64,000 bases of DNA from Aquimarina sp. AU58 (GCF_900312745.1 NZ_OMPD01000014.1:1426001-1490000); one strand, 5' to 3'; positions 18,463 to 27,830 are shown, numbered from the stretch's first letter. Notes: a model not told the origin generated them from the letters alone. Numbers and translations: made by a program.

Positions 18463-20049
18463 TTAAAATTCTGAAGTAAAGTGAAACTCGATCGATGGAT
18501 ATTTTTGCTGTGTCATTTGTAAGCTGAAAGAAGAATCAGCCAAAAATACAAGTTGCCCCTGCTTATCTTTTGCCAGAAATTTACTTTTTACACGTTTAAA
18601 GTCTTTAAACTCATCATTGTCCTGATCTTTAGCTTCTACCCAACAGGCCTTAAAAACATTTAGATTTTCATACGTACATTTTGCGCCATATTCATGTTCT
18701 AATCTATATTGAATTACTTCATATTGTAAAGCGCCAACGGTTCCTATCACTTTTCTTCCGTTCAATTCTAATGTAAAAAGCTGCGCAACTCCTTCATCCA
18801 TTAATTGATCTATTCCCTTTGCTAATTGCTTAGATTTCATAGGATCTGCATTGTTGATATACCTAAAATGTTCTGGAGAAAAACTAGGTACTCCTTTATA
18901 ATGCAAAATTTCTCCTTTGGTGAGAGTATCCCCAATTTTAAAATTCCCGGTATCATGTAATCCAACAATATCACCAGGATATGATATATCTACAATCTCC
19001 TTTTTTTCAGCAAAAAAAGCATTAGGGCTAGAAAATTTAAGTTTTTTATTATGTCTTGTATGCAAATACGGAACGTTTCTTTCGAAAGTCCCTGATACAA
19101 TTTTGATAAAAGCCAGTCTGTCTCTGTGTTTGGGATCCATATTGGCATGAATTTTAAATACAAATCCGGTAAAATCTTTTTCTTCAGGATGCACCAATCG
19201 TACATCACTTTCTTTTGGTTTTGGCGGAGGAGCAATAGTAACAAAACAATCTAATAATTCTCTAACGCCAAAGTTGTTTAATGCTGATCCAAAAAATACA
19301 GGTTGTAAATCACCATTTTGATACTGTTCTTTTTCAAATTTTGGGTATATCCCTTCTACCAGCTCTAATTCTTCACGTAATGTGTCTGCAGCAGTATCAC
19401 CAATTATGTCATTAAGACTCTGAGACGATAAATCAGATATTTCGATGGTCTCTTCAATATTTTTTCTGTTATCACCACTAAAAAGATTGATGTTTTTCTC
19501 CCAAATATTATAAATTCCTTTAAAATCATATCCCATTCCAATAGGAAAACTTAGTGGGATAACGGTAAGACCAAGTTTTTGTTCTATTTCATCCAGAAGC
19601 TCAAAAGCATCTTTTCCTTCACGATCCAGTTTGTTAATAAAAACAATCATAGGGATATTTCTCATTCTACAAACAGAAACTAATTTTTCAGTCTGTTCCT
19701 CAACACCTTTTGCAACATCAATCACGACAATTACACTATCTACAGCAGTTAAGGTCCTAAATGTATCTTCAGCAAAATCTTTATGCCCGGGAGTATCCAG
19801 AATATTAATCTTAATATCTTTGTACTCAAAAGCTAATACAGAGGTAGCGACAGATATACCTCTTTGACGTTCAATTTCCATAAAATCACTAGTAGCTCCT
19901 TTTTTAACTTTGTTTGATTTTACGGCCCCTGCTTCTTGAATAGCACCTCCAAAAAGTAATAATTTTTCGGTCAATGTAGTCTTACCTGCATCAGGGTGAG
20001 AGATGATTCCAAAGGTTCTTCTTCTCTCAATTTCGTCTATAAATTTCAT
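18463..20049 (-). CDS. prfC: Peptide chain release factor 3
   Basis: 528 residues, the normal length of RF3, a translational GTPase that removes RF1/RF2 from the ribosome after termination. The G1 P-loop HPDAGKTTLTEKLL (residues 18-31), the switch region with RQRGISVATSVLAFEY, G3 LDTPGHKDFAEDT and G4 NKLDREGKD are all present, followed by domain II and the RF3 C-terminal domain (VGALQYEVIQYRLEHEYGAK). It faces the methyltransferase gene and is not in an operon. Identification is firm. Confidence 0.97.
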   Translation of the reverse strand: MKFIDEIERRRTFGIISHPDAGKTTLTEKLLLFGGAIQEAGAVKSNKVKKGATSDFMEIERQRGISVATSVLAFEYKDIKINILDTPGHKDFAEDTFRTLTAVDSVIVVIDVAKGVEEQTEKLVSVCRMRNIPMIVFINKLDREGKDAFELLDEIEQKLGLTVIPLSFPIGMGYDFKGIYNIWEKNINLFSGDNRKNIEETIEISDLSSQSLNDIIGDTAADTLREELELVEGIYPKFEKEQYQNGDLQPVFFGSALNNFGVRELLDCFVTIAPPPKPKESDVRLVHPEEKDFTGFVFKIHANMDPKHRDRLAFIKIVSGTFERNVPYLHTRHNKKLKFSSPNAFFAEKKEIVDISYPGDIVGLHDTGNFKIGDTLTKGEILHYKGVPSFSPEHFRYINNADPMKSKQLAKGIDQLMDEGVAQLFTLELNGRKVIGTVGALQYEVIQYRLEHEYGAKCTYENLNVFKACWVEAKDQDNDEFKDFKRVKSKFLAKDKQGQLVFLADSSFSLQMTQQKYPSIEFHFTSEF

Positions 20050-20769
20050 TTGATTTTGTTTATTATTCTAAATATTTAGATACACTCGCAATCGCACCAA
20101 ATTTCATAGTAAAACAGGCCTTTGCAGCTTATTCTTTTAACTATCCTATAGTTGGTGATATATTTATTATCTGCCCTTATATCTAAATGAGGATGCAAAT
20201 ATAGTACTAAAATGAACAATAATACTTATTGATATCATTAAGTAAAAAGGATATTGTTCTATATTAAAATAGATTCATTTTTAGCAGGCAAATATTCTAA
20301 ATAAAACCTTGATGGTATATGCGTAGGAAATTTGCTCTGTATAGATTTTTATACCTGTCTTAATCGATTTTTTACGTTTTTTATCGAAAAAAACTATTTT
20401 TTGGCAAAAAAATAAAGAAAAACGTAAATCTATTGTCATATTTGTGTTGATTTCTAAATACGGTTTTACCTTACTATATGTGAGGTTTTTTTAATTAAAG
20501 GATTTGTAGAAACTAATTACCCCCGTAGTTTTTGCTTTAAACACAAATACATCGTCAAAATGAAAAAAATAGAGTATTACTTTTTTTTAAAAAATTATGT
20601 ATACCATCCTATGAAGTATACAAATTCTTCCCCTCTTAGATTTTTTGAATATTGGATTAAAAGTGTCCAGCTGCATTAATCAATTAATTAATCAAAATTA
20701 TTACGCTTTGATATTACGCTATATTTTGAAAAATAATTCACACAATGTTAATTAGTTAGTATATTGCTT
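20050..20769. other. Gene-free divergent intergenic region
   Basis: About 720 bp between prfC (leftward) and the CHU_C cargo gene (rightward). It is AT-rich with poly-A/T runs and several short TTAATTAATCA stretches, but I find no ORF, no strong hairpin and no exact TAnnTTTG box. It must hold promoters for both flanking genes. Confidence 0.4.
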
Positions 20770-22659
20770 ATGTTAATTTTTACTCTATTTCTGCAAAGAA
20801 AGTTTACTTCACTTATTAGAATTGTATTTTTTACAATCTTATTTTCTTTTGGTAACGGTTATTCTCAAAATTTGTTAACAAATCCAGGGTTAGATGTTGC
20901 AGGAGTTGATTGTACAATGGACAACGGGGCGTTTGATGTAGCACCTGATGGTTGGGGTAAAATATATACTCCCGATAGATCTACAGAGACTCAAAGAACC
21001 TGGTATATTATTAATGCTCCAAGGCCAGCTTCTCCTGGTGGGGGGTGTTATTTTGGGTTTAGGATGTTTGGTGCTACTCAAGAAGGGATAAAACAAAATG
21101 TAACTTTGGTAGGAGGGGTGCAATATTCATTTTCGTTTGATTATCTTATAGAAAGCCGGCCGGGTTTACCGCCTTGTGCACCTCAAACAGAGATTAAGTT
21201 AGATGGTACAGTTGTAGCTACTGTTCCGATATCAAGTGTAGAAAATGTTTGGGAAAGACCTGTCGTAACATTTATTGCTCCAACAAGTGGTTCGTTTTCA
21301 TTCGAATTTGTAGCAAAAGGAACTTGCCAAAACACATGGAATTTTGTAGATGATTTGGTTTTAGAAGTTACCGATCCCGATACCGATGGCGATGGTAATC
21401 CAAATATAAGTGACCCTAATCCTTTGGTAGCAACAGCTGTTGATGATAATGTAGCTGCAATGGTTGGAGGAAGCGTAAGTATTGATATTTTGGCGAATGA
21501 TGATTATTTGAATAATAATGATCCCAATAATTTAGGTACAACCAGTATTACTCAGATAGGTGGTTCTGCCGGTGGTACAGTTGCGTTTGATGCATCTACA
21601 GGAGAGATGACATATACCCCAATAGTAGGAGAAGCAGGAAGTTCTGTTACAATTATTTATCAAGTATGTAATGATGAGAGTGGCGTATTGGTTTGTGATG
21701 ATGCTATAGTAACAGTTGTAGTGGCAGATAATATAATAGCAAATGATGATACAGTGACTATTAATAGTGATACAGGTGGTAATTCTATCAATGTTGTTAA
21801 CGATAATGATATTTTAAATGGAAATGGAGTTGCACTGGGAGTTGATGTTATGGTAACCACAGTCGCAGATCCCAATCCGGGAGATGGTGTTAGCTTCGAT
21901 CCAAGTACAGGCGAGGTTACAGTTGTATCCAATACCCCACCAGGTGATTATATCATAACCTATACGCTATGTAGCATCGCGACACCATTAGTTTGTGATG
22001 ATGCAATTATTACAATTACAGTAGTACCTGCACCAAATGGTACTATAACAGGGCATTTGTATAGTGACTTAAACGATAATAGCACACAAGATATTGGTGA
22101 ACCAGACTTAGAAGGAGTAGATGTTAATATTATTGATGTTAATGGGGTAGAACAAACTGTAACTACCGATGTAAACGGAGACTTCACCGCAAATGTTCCT
22201 GTAGGAGCAACCGTAGTAGATATCGATAATACAACGCTTCCGTTAGGAAGCTTACAAACCGAAGGAACCGATCCAACAACAGTAAATGTAATAGGAACCG
22301 GAATAACGGTAGAAGAAAATAATGGATTTGTGATAATTGCTGATGTTGATGATGAAATCGTTGTATATACCGGGATTTCTCCGAATGGAGATGGTATTAA
22401 TGATCAGTTTAGGATCGTAGGATTAGATAATTTTCCGAATAATACATTACAAATATTCAATCGTTGGGGAGTTAAGATATTTGAAGAGAACGGATATGAA
22501 CAATCTGGAGCTAAATTCTTTGAAGGAATTAGTGAAGGAAGAGCTACAATGGGTAAGAATAAAGAATTACCAGTAGGGACTTATTTTTATGTTTTAGAAT
22601 ATGAAAACGCTAGTGGAATCAACATGTCCAAAGCTGGTTACTTGTATATAAATAGATAA
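20770..22659 (+). CDS. Secreted modular protein with T9SS type B (CHU_C) sorting domain
   Basis: 629 residues counted from ATG 20770; an in-frame TTG six bases earlier is less likely. A signal peptide ends near NGYSQ. The order is: a carbohydrate-binding-like beta domain (about 25-200), a calcium-binding-type DTDGDGNPN stretch, two cadherin/Ig-like repeats (each with AVDDN or ANDDT openings and VLVCDDAI endings), an SdrD B-like domain (GHLYSDLNDNSTQDIGEPDL), and a C-terminal gliding-motility-associated domain (GISPNGDGINDQF, LQIFNRWG, GTYFYVLEYENASG). CHU_C domains direct export through T9SS and attachment to the cell surface. The two downstream genes are the usual SprF/OmpA partners. Confidence 0.9.
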   Translation: MLIFTLFLQRKFTSLIRIVFFTILFSFGNGYSQNLLTNPGLDVAGVDCTMDNGAFDVAPDGWGKIYTPDRSTETQRTWYIINAPRPASPGGGCYFGFRMFGATQEGIKQNVTLVGGVQYSFSFDYLIESRPGLPPCAPQTEIKLDGTVVATVPISSVENVWERPVVTFIAPTSGSFSFEFVAKGTCQNTWNFVDDLVLEVTDPDTDGDGNPNISDPNPLVATAVDDNVAAMVGGSVSIDILANDDYLNNNDPNNLGTTSITQIGGSAGGTVAFDASTGEMTYTPIVGEAGSSVTIIYQVCNDESGVLVCDDAIVTVVVADNIIANDDTVTINSDTGGNSINVVNDNDILNGNGVALGVDVMVTTVADPNPGDGVSFDPSTGEVTVVSNTPPGDYIITYTLCSIATPLVCDDAIITITVVPAPNGTITGHLYSDLNDNSTQDIGEPDLEGVDVNIIDVNGVEQTVTTDVNGDFTANVPVGATVVDIDNTTLPLGSLQTEGTDPTTVNVIGTGITVEENNGFVIIADVDDEIVVYTGISPNGDGINDQFRIVGLDNFPNNTLQIFNRWGVKIFEENGYEQSGAKFFEGISEGRATMGKNKELPVGTYFYVLEYENASGINMSKAGYLYINR

Positions 22660-22711
22660 ATGTATCTGGAATATCATATATTTGTTATTCCCTAAATCGA
22701 ATTAAATACTT

Positions 22712-23668
22712 ATGAATACATCGTCAATAATGTTTATGCTTGTAGTTTTAGGTTTTGCTACAACTTCTATTTGCGCACAACAAGATGCTCAATATACCCA
22801 ATATATGTACAATACGATAAGTGTTAATCCTGCCTATGCTGGTAGTCGTGGAGTATTAAGTATTATGGGATTGCATCGTAGTCAATGGGTTGGCTTAGAT
22901 GGCGCGCCTCGTACTCAAACTCTTACCGTTAATACTCCGATAGGAGGTAATGAACGCCTTGGTTTAGGTCTATCTATTGTTAATGATGAGATAGGCCCTA
23001 CCGATGAAACATATTTTGATATTGATTTTTCCTATTCTATTCCTACTTCAGATGAAGGAAAACTAAGTTTTGGATTAAAAGCAGGCGGTCATTTGTTAAA
23101 TGTAGATTTTCAAAAACTATCTCAGTTTAATAGTAATGATGCTTTGTTTGAAAACAATATTGATAATAAGTTTAGCCCTAATGTTGGCGTTGGAGTCTAT
23201 TATCATACAAATCGTTTTTATGTGGGATTAAGTGCTCCTAATCTATTAGAAACAAATCATTTTGATGAAAGTACAACAAGTAGTACTAGTACTGCAGTGA
23301 GTTTTTTGGCAGAAGAACGTATCAACTATTATTTAATAGCGGGTCATGTTTTTGATTTGACCGATGATATAAAATTTAAACCTGCCGTTTTAAGCAAACT
23401 AGTGTTTGGAGCACCATTACAAGTAGACGTTTCTGCAAACTTTTTGTTATATAACCGCTTAACTTTAGGAGCAGCATATCGTTGGAGTGCAGCGGTGAGT
23501 GGTATGGTAGGCTTCCAGATATCAGACTCTATGATGATCGGATTTGCTTATGATCGAGAAACAACAGAGTTAGGACAATCACAATTTAATGATGGAAGTT
23601 ATGAAGTGATGCTACGATTCGAACTTTTCAAAAAATATAATAGAATGCTAACACCGCGTTTCTTTTAA
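22712..23668 (+). CDS. PorP/SprF family type IX secretion system membrane protein
   Basis: 318 residues with a signal peptide ending at ICAQQ, then the family hallmark QYTQYMYNTISVNPAYAGSR and a beta-barrel-like C-terminus. In Flavobacterium johnsoniae, SprF is needed to export and attach the CHU_C-type adhesin SprB; paralogues are found next to their own cargo. Its position 52 bp after a CHU_C cargo gene and 29 bp before an OmpA-family gene fits a dedicated cargo-attachment protein in the outer membrane. Confidence 0.93.
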   Translation: MNTSSIMFMLVVLGFATTSICAQQDAQYTQYMYNTISVNPAYAGSRGVLSIMGLHRSQWVGLDGAPRTQTLTVNTPIGGNERLGLGLSIVNDEIGPTDETYFDIDFSYSIPTSDEGKLSFGLKAGGHLLNVDFQKLSQFNSNDALFENNIDNKFSPNVGVGVYYHTNRFYVGLSAPNLLETNHFDESTTSSTSTAVSFLAEERINYYLIAGHVFDLTDDIKFKPAVLSKLVFGAPLQVDVSANFLLYNRLTLGAAYRWSAAVSGMVGFQISDSMMIGFAYDRETTELGQSQFNDGSYEVMLRFELFKKYNRMLTPRFF

Positions 23669-23697
23669 TTAAGTTTTTAAAATGTAATAGTAAAAAA

Positions 23698-25659
23698 ATG
23701 GGGAAATATTTACTTAAATCATTATTGATTTTTATGCTGTTGTTTTTCGGAAACAATACTCTTTTATCTCAGGAAAAAAAACTCAAAAAAGCCAAAGAGC
23801 AGTACGATAAGTACCAATATATTGATGCACAAGAAACGTATCTTAAAGTAGCTAGAAAAGGATATAAGAGTGCAGATCTTTTTATGAATCTGGGAGATAG
23901 TTATTATTTTAATAGCCAGTTTGAAGAGGCACTAAAATGGTATGAAGAATTAGTAAATTCTTATCCCGATCAAGTCCAACCCGAATACTACTTTAGATAC
24001 GCACAAACACTAAAAACTGTAGAAAGATATCAGGATTCTGATACATACATGCAAAAATTTGCGACTGCTAATGGAAATGATCTACGCGCAAAATTATTTT
24101 TAGACGGCTCTGATTATCTAAAACGGATCGATTTTCAATCGGGTAGATTTGAAATAGAAAATGCATCAGTAAATTCTTCTTTTGTTGAGTTTGGAACTGC
24201 TTTTTATGGAAAAAATATAGTTTTTAGCTCATCTAGAGATACGCTAACATTTAAAAAAACTATTCACCAATGGAATGGAGAGGCTTTCTTAAATCTTTTT
24301 GAAGCAACATATGACTCGGTGAATAGTAATTTTTCGAAAATTAAAAGGTTTGATCGAAAAATAAATTCCAAATTTCATGAATCAACACCTGTTTTTACAA
24401 AAGATACACGAACTATTTACTTTACAAGAAATAATTTTGAAGAAGGAAAACTAGGCCGTGATCAAAGAGGAACAAATAAGTTGAAAATATATCGTTCCTA
24501 TAAAAACCCTGAAGGAGGATGGACAACACCGCAAAATTTACCATTTAATAGTGACGAGTATTCTGTTGCACACCCTACATTAAGTAGTGATGAAAAAACA
24601 TTGTATTTTTCATCAGATATGCCTGGAGGAAAAGGACTCTCTGATTTATATGAAGTGGCTATTAATGGTGATGGTAGTTTTGGAGAACCAAAAAATTTGG
24701 GAGATAGAATTAATACAGAAGGAAAAGAAACCTTCCCATTTATAGGAGCAGATGGCGAGTTGTATTTTTCGTCTGATGGGCATATGGGCTTAGGAGGATT
24801 AGATGTATACGTTACAAAGGTTAATCCGCAAACAGATAAAGAAAAATTAGTAGTAAATGTTGGTAGGCCTATTAATGGACCTAAAGATGATTTTGCATTT
24901 ATAATTGATGAGAATACCAAGAAAGGATATTTTTCGTCCAATCGTGAAGGAGGAAAAGGAAGCGATGATATTTATAGCTTTGTAGAACTAGAAGATTTAA
25001 AAGATTTCTGCGAGACTACAATTGCAGGATTGGTTACCGATAAAGATACTAATGAATTACTACCAGGGACCAAAGTCTCTCTATATGATAGTAACAACAA
25101 TTTAATACAAAGTTTTGTTATGGGTAATGAAGCTACCTATTCACAACTGGTAGAATGTGAATCCAGCTACTTTGTACGAGCAGAGAAAGAGGAATACAAT
25201 ACTTTGGAGAAACTTGTGAATACGTCGGATAAATCCCAAACTATGGATACTCCACTTGCACTAGAAAAGAAAATTAAAACTGCAGATGTAGGAGATGATT
25301 TAACAAAGGTATTAGCGCTTAAACCGATTTATTTTAATTTTAATGGCTACACAATACGTTCTGATGCAAAAATAGAACTGGCAAAAGTAATTGAAGTGAT
25401 GAATCAGTACGCTAATATGAAACTAGAAATAAGAGCGCATACAGATAGCCATGGAGAAGATCAATACAACTTATATTTGTCTGAAAAAAGAGCCGAAGCT
25501 ACTGTAAATTATATGATCGATAATGGTATATCTGCAGATCGATTAATAGGAAAAGGATATGGAGAAACCCAATTGGTTAATGACTGCGGTAATGAATCGA
25601 ATTGCGAGAAAGATAAACATCAATTAAATAGACGAAGTGAATTTATTATTATTAAATAA
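23698..25659 (+). CDS. OmpA-family protein with TPR and WD40-like (PD40) repeats
   Basis: 653 residues. A signal peptide (to about residue 25) leads into TPR-like helices (KAKEQYDKYQYIDAQETYLK, then LFMNLGDSYYFNSQFEEALK), then PD40 beta-propeller repeats (YFTRNN, TLYFSSDMPGGKG, LYFSSDGHMGLGGLDVY, GYFSSNREGGKGSDDIY), a carboxypeptidase-regulatory-like domain, and a C-terminal OmpA domain (LEIRAHTDSHGEDQYN) that should bind peptidoglycan. This is the PorE-like layout associated with PorP/SprF proteins. It probably anchors the secretion or attachment complex to the cell wall. Co-transcribed with the two upstream genes and followed by a terminator. Confidence 0.92.
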   Translation: MGKYLLKSLLIFMLLFFGNNTLLSQEKKLKKAKEQYDKYQYIDAQETYLKVARKGYKSADLFMNLGDSYYFNSQFEEALKWYEELVNSYPDQVQPEYYFRYAQTLKTVERYQDSDTYMQKFATANGNDLRAKLFLDGSDYLKRIDFQSGRFEIENASVNSSFVEFGTAFYGKNIVFSSSRDTLTFKKTIHQWNGEAFLNLFEATYDSVNSNFSKIKRFDRKINSKFHESTPVFTKDTRTIYFTRNNFEEGKLGRDQRGTNKLKIYRSYKNPEGGWTTPQNLPFNSDEYSVAHPTLSSDEKTLYFSSDMPGGKGLSDLYEVAINGDGSFGEPKNLGDRINTEGKETFPFIGADGELYFSSDGHMGLGGLDVYVTKVNPQTDKEKLVVNVGRPINGPKDDFAFIIDENTKKGYFSSNREGGKGSDDIYSFVELEDLKDFCETTIAGLVTDKDTNELLPGTKVSLYDSNNNLIQSFVMGNEATYSQLVECESSYFVRAEKEEYNTLEKLVNTSDKSQTMDTPLALEKKIKTADVGDDLTKVLALKPIYFNFNGYTIRSDAKIELAKVIEVMNQYANMKLEIRAHTDSHGEDQYNLYLSEKRAEATVNYMIDNGISADRLIGKGYGETQLVNDCGNESNCEKDKHQLNRRSEFIIIK

Positions 25660-25690
25660 ATTTTAGTACAATATATTTTTACATATAGTC

Positions 25691-25722
25691 AAAAACGCCT
25701 CAATAGCATGAGGTGTTTTTTA
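25691..25722 (+). terminator. Rho-independent terminator of the T9SS locus
   Basis: AACGCCTCA (25694-25702) pairs with TGAGGTGTT (25709-25717), with one G-T wobble, followed by a T run, 32 bp after the OmpA-family stop codon. Confidence 0.75.
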
Positions 25723-25910
25723 TTCAAGAAATTCTGTTTTTTGAAAACTATAAGTGCATACCCCAAAATAGATATAAACCAAGCCTTGAGATGTGGTAGG
25801 TTTCTTGCTTTAGTATTTTTAATTCTATGACAAAGATTTTTACTAAGAATAGATATTGCTAAATTAATCTCTATAGGCAATATGGATTATGAATTACTCT
25901 TATGATTTTG

Positions 25911-25918
25911 TAATTTTG
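25911..25918 (+). promoter_or_regulatory. -7 promoter box of idi
   Basis: TAATTTTG matches the flavobacterial -7 consensus TAnnTTTG and lies 16 bp before ATG 25934. It would fall inside the reading frame if the upstream ATG at 25889 were used, which argues for the later start. No clear -33 TTG at ideal spacing. Confidence 0.45.
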
Positions 25919-25933
25919 AAGCAATTAAAAACA

Positions 25934-26455
25934 ATGGAAGAAGAAGAAAAAGTTATCCTGGTTAACGAAAATGACGAGCAAATCGGGTTGATGCCCAAAC
26001 TAGAAGCACATCAAAAAGCTGTATTGCATAGAGCCTTTTCGGTATTTATTATGAATAGTAAAAACGAATTGATGCTTCAGCAAAGAGCGCATCATAAATA
26101 CCATTCACCAGGTTTATGGACAAATACATGCTGTAGTCACCAAAGAGAAGGAGAAACTAATGTAGAAGCAGGAATACGAAGATTACAAGAAGAAATGGGG
26201 TTTACCACTTCATTAAAAGATTCTGTTTCGTTTATATATAAAGCTCCTTTTGATAATGGACTTACCGAACATGAATATGACCATGTGTTATTAGGAAAGT
26301 ATGAAGAAGATCCTGTTATTAATCTAGAAGAAGTAGTCAATTGGAAATGGATGTCTATAGAAGCTGTGAAACATGACATATTAGTACATCCCGAACTATA
26401 TACAGAATGGTTTAAAATCATTTTTGAAAAATTTTATTCGCACATAACCTTATGA
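25934..26455 (+). CDS. idi: Isopentenyl-diphosphate delta-isomerase, type 1
   Basis: 173 residues from ATG 25934, the usual length; an upstream in-frame ATG (25889) would add 15 residues not typical of the family. The Nudix-related fold shows TNTCCSHQREGE with catalytic Cys67 and metal-binding His69, RLQEEMGF, and TEHEYDH (residues 111-117) with the catalytic and metal-binding acids and histidine. It interconverts IPP and DMAPP for quinone, carotenoid and undecaprenyl synthesis. The stop overlaps the queD start (ATGA), so the genes are coupled. Confidence 0.95.
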   Translation: MEEEEKVILVNENDEQIGLMPKLEAHQKAVLHRAFSVFIMNSKNELMLQQRAHHKYHSPGLWTNTCCSHQREGETNVEAGIRRLQEEMGFTTSLKDSVSFIYKAPFDNGLTEHEYDHVLLGKYEEDPVINLEEVVNWKWMSIEAVKHDILVHPELYTEWFKIIFEKFYSHITL

Positions 26456-26862
26456 GGATTAAAGCATGTAGAAAAGCTCATTTTAATGCAGCACATCGAT
26501 TATATAGAAAGGATTGGAGTGACGAAAAAAACCTTCAAATATTCGGCAAGTGTAGCAATCCAAAATATCACGGCCATAATTACGAACTTATCGTAGCTGT
26601 AATAGGAGAGATTGATCCGGAAACAGGTTTTTTGATGGATCTTAAGATTTTAAAAGAGTACATTAAAACCGAAGTCGAAGACTATATGGATCATAAAAAT
26701 CTTAACGAAGAGGTAGAAGAGTTTAAGAGTTTAAATCCTACAGTAGAAAATATAGCCTTTGTAATATGGCATAGATTGCGTAAAAAGATAGCTTCGCAAT
26801 ACGATATTGAAGTTACTTTATACGAAACTCCTCGCAATTTTGTAATCTATAAAGGAGAATAA
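26452..26862 (+). CDS. queD: 6-carboxytetrahydropterin synthase / 6-pyruvoyl-tetrahydropterin synthase family
   Basis: 136 residues. HFNAAHRL gives the first zinc histidine (His15), CSNPKYHGHNYELIV gives the catalytic Cys34 and the zinc ligands His40 and His42, and the C-terminal TLYETPRNFVIYKG carries the pterin-binding glutamate. QueD makes 6-carboxytetrahydropterin, the second step to queuosine; the same fold also serves biopterin synthesis. No other queuosine genes are in the window, so the exact pathway is inferred from the family. Overlaps idi by four bases. Confidence 0.9.
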   Translation: MRIKACRKAHFNAAHRLYRKDWSDEKNLQIFGKCSNPKYHGHNYELIVAVIGEIDPETGFLMDLKILKEYIKTEVEDYMDHKNLNEEVEEFKSLNPTVENIAFVIWHRLRKKIASQYDIEVTLYETPRNFVIYKGE

Positions 26863-26865
26863 AAC

Positions 26866-27327
26866 ATGGGACTACAAGTAGGTGATAAGGTTCCCGAGTT
26901 TATCGCTACAAATGATAAAGGAGAACATTTTTTGAGTTCTGGTATTATCGGGAAAAAGCCCCTGGTACTTTATTTTTATCCTAAAAACTTCACTCCCGGT
27001 TGTACAAAAGAAGCCTGTAATTTTAGGGATAATTATGTAGATTTTGAAAATCTTGGTGTAGAAGTGATAGGCATAAGTGCCGATAGTATAAAATCACACA
27101 CAAGATTTAAGAGCTCATACAAACTTCCTTTTATGTTTTTATCTGACCCTAATGGTGAATTAAGAAAACTTTTTGGTGTGAAATCAGAATTGTTGGGATT
27201 ACTACCAGGAAGAGAAACCTACGTGATAGATGAAAAAGGAATCATACAACTAAAATTTAATAGCATGAAAGCCTCAGAACATGTAAATAAAGCACTAGAA
27301 AAAATAAAAGAAATAGTAAACAAGTAA
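26866..27327 (+). CDS. bcp: Peroxiredoxin, BCP/PrxQ type
   Basis: 153 residues. FTPGCTKEACNFRDNY holds the peroxidatic Cys46 and the resolving Cys51 five residues on, the arrangement of the bacterioferritin comigratory protein subfamily. It reduces hydrogen peroxide and alkyl peroxides with thioredoxin as the reductant, in the cytoplasm. It begins 3 bp after queD, so idi, queD and bcp form an operon. Confidence 0.95.
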   Translation: MGLQVGDKVPEFIATNDKGEHFLSSGIIGKKPLVLYFYPKNFTPGCTKEACNFRDNYVDFENLGVEVIGISADSIKSHTRFKSSYKLPFMFLSDPNGELRKLFGVKSELLGLLPGRETYVIDEKGIIQLKFNSMKASEHVNKALEKIKEIVNK

Positions 27328-27400
27328 CCAACTTCTTCAGAAAATAAAAATTAGAGGAGGAGTTCGTCTTTTACATACTTCATTATTAAATTGAAAACAC

Positions 27401-27408
27401 TAATTTTG
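27401..27408 (+). promoter_or_regulatory. -7 promoter box of the 88-residue protein gene
   Basis: TAATTTTG, an exact TAnnTTTG match, 17 bp before ATG 27426. A TTG at 27391 is too close to serve as -33. Confidence 0.4.
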
Positions 27409-27425
27409 CACAAAACAAATTAGAT

Positions 27426-27692
27426 ATGGCAAATAAGAGAGACCTTAAAAAAGATATAAACTACGTTTTAGGAGATATTATAGAAGAAGTCTATATGTGG
27501 GAATTAGAAAACCCTGGTAAAGATGGTAAATCTGGAGAAGCAATCATTGATGAAGCAATTACATCTTTTGATGGTTTTATGGCTAGAGCTAATGAACGAA
27601 AACTTGAAAATCCTAAAAAACATTTTAAATCTCTTCGTGATGATTTAGAAAAAATAGCTAAAGCTTTAGTTAAAAAAGTAAATGCATTGTAA
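27426..27692 (+). CDS. Small conserved cytoplasmic protein of unknown function
   Basis: 88 residues, highly charged and probably all-helical: an N-terminal MANKRDLKKDINYVLGDIIE, a middle GKDGKSGEAIIDEAI and a lysine-rich C-terminal helix (LRDDLEKIAKALVKKVNAL). No signal peptide, cysteines or membrane segment. Similar short proteins occur across Flavobacteriaceae, but I do not know a function. It has its own -7 box and is followed by an inverted repeat that may end its transcript just before tRNA-Thr. Confidence 0.75.
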   Translation: MANKRDLKKDINYVLGDIIEEVYMWELENPGKDGKSGEAIIDEAITSFDGFMARANERKLENPKKHFKSLRDDLEKIAKALVKKVNAL

Positions 27693-27710
27693 TTTTTCTT
27701 TAAAAAATAT

Positions 27711-27740
27711 TTGTAAAAACGGTTGTAGAAATTATATTTG
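27711..27740 (+). promoter_or_regulatory. Promoter of tRNA-Thr (TTG-N19-TATATTTG)
   Basis: TTG at 27711-27713 and TATATTTG at 27733-27740 are separated by 19 bp, a good match to the flavobacterial -33/-7 promoter. The expected start would be near 27747, a few bases before the tRNA. The -7 box lies in the loop of the inverted repeat at 27715-27751. Confidence 0.65.
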
Positions 27741-27751
27741 CAACCGTTTTT
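27715..27751 (+). terminator. Inverted repeat, probable terminator of the upstream gene
   Basis: AAAAACGGTTG (27715-27725) and CAACCGTTTTT (27741-27751) are perfect 11-base arms with a 15-base loop and end in a T run, directly after the 88-residue gene. The loop contains the tRNA promoter -7 box, so terminator and promoter share the same DNA. Confidence 0.6.
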
Positions 27752-27825
27752 GCCGATATAGCTCAGCTGGCTAGAGCAGCTGATTTGTAATCAGCAGGTC
27801 GTGGGTTCGAGTCCCTCTATCGGCT
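27752..27825 (+). tRNA. tRNA-Thr (anticodon TGT)
   Basis: A 74-base cloverleaf: acceptor GCCGATA/TATCGGC with discriminator T, D arm GCTC/GAGC, anticodon stem GCTGA/TCAGC around the loop TTTGTAA (anticodon TGT, reads ACA), variable loop AGGTC, T loop TTCGAGT. The T stem GTGGG/CCCTC has one T-T mismatch at its second pair. CCA is not encoded. A terminator follows at once, so it is transcribed as a single tRNA. Confidence 0.96.
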
Positions 27826-27830
27826 CTTAA

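Noticed and set aside
24498..24941. 147-residue - strand ORF inside the OmpA-family gene
   Set aside because: Pro/Ser-rich shadow of the PD40 repeats on the + strand.
25889..25933. Upstream in-frame start for idi
   Set aside because: A -7 promoter box lies inside this extension and the added residues are not typical of the family.
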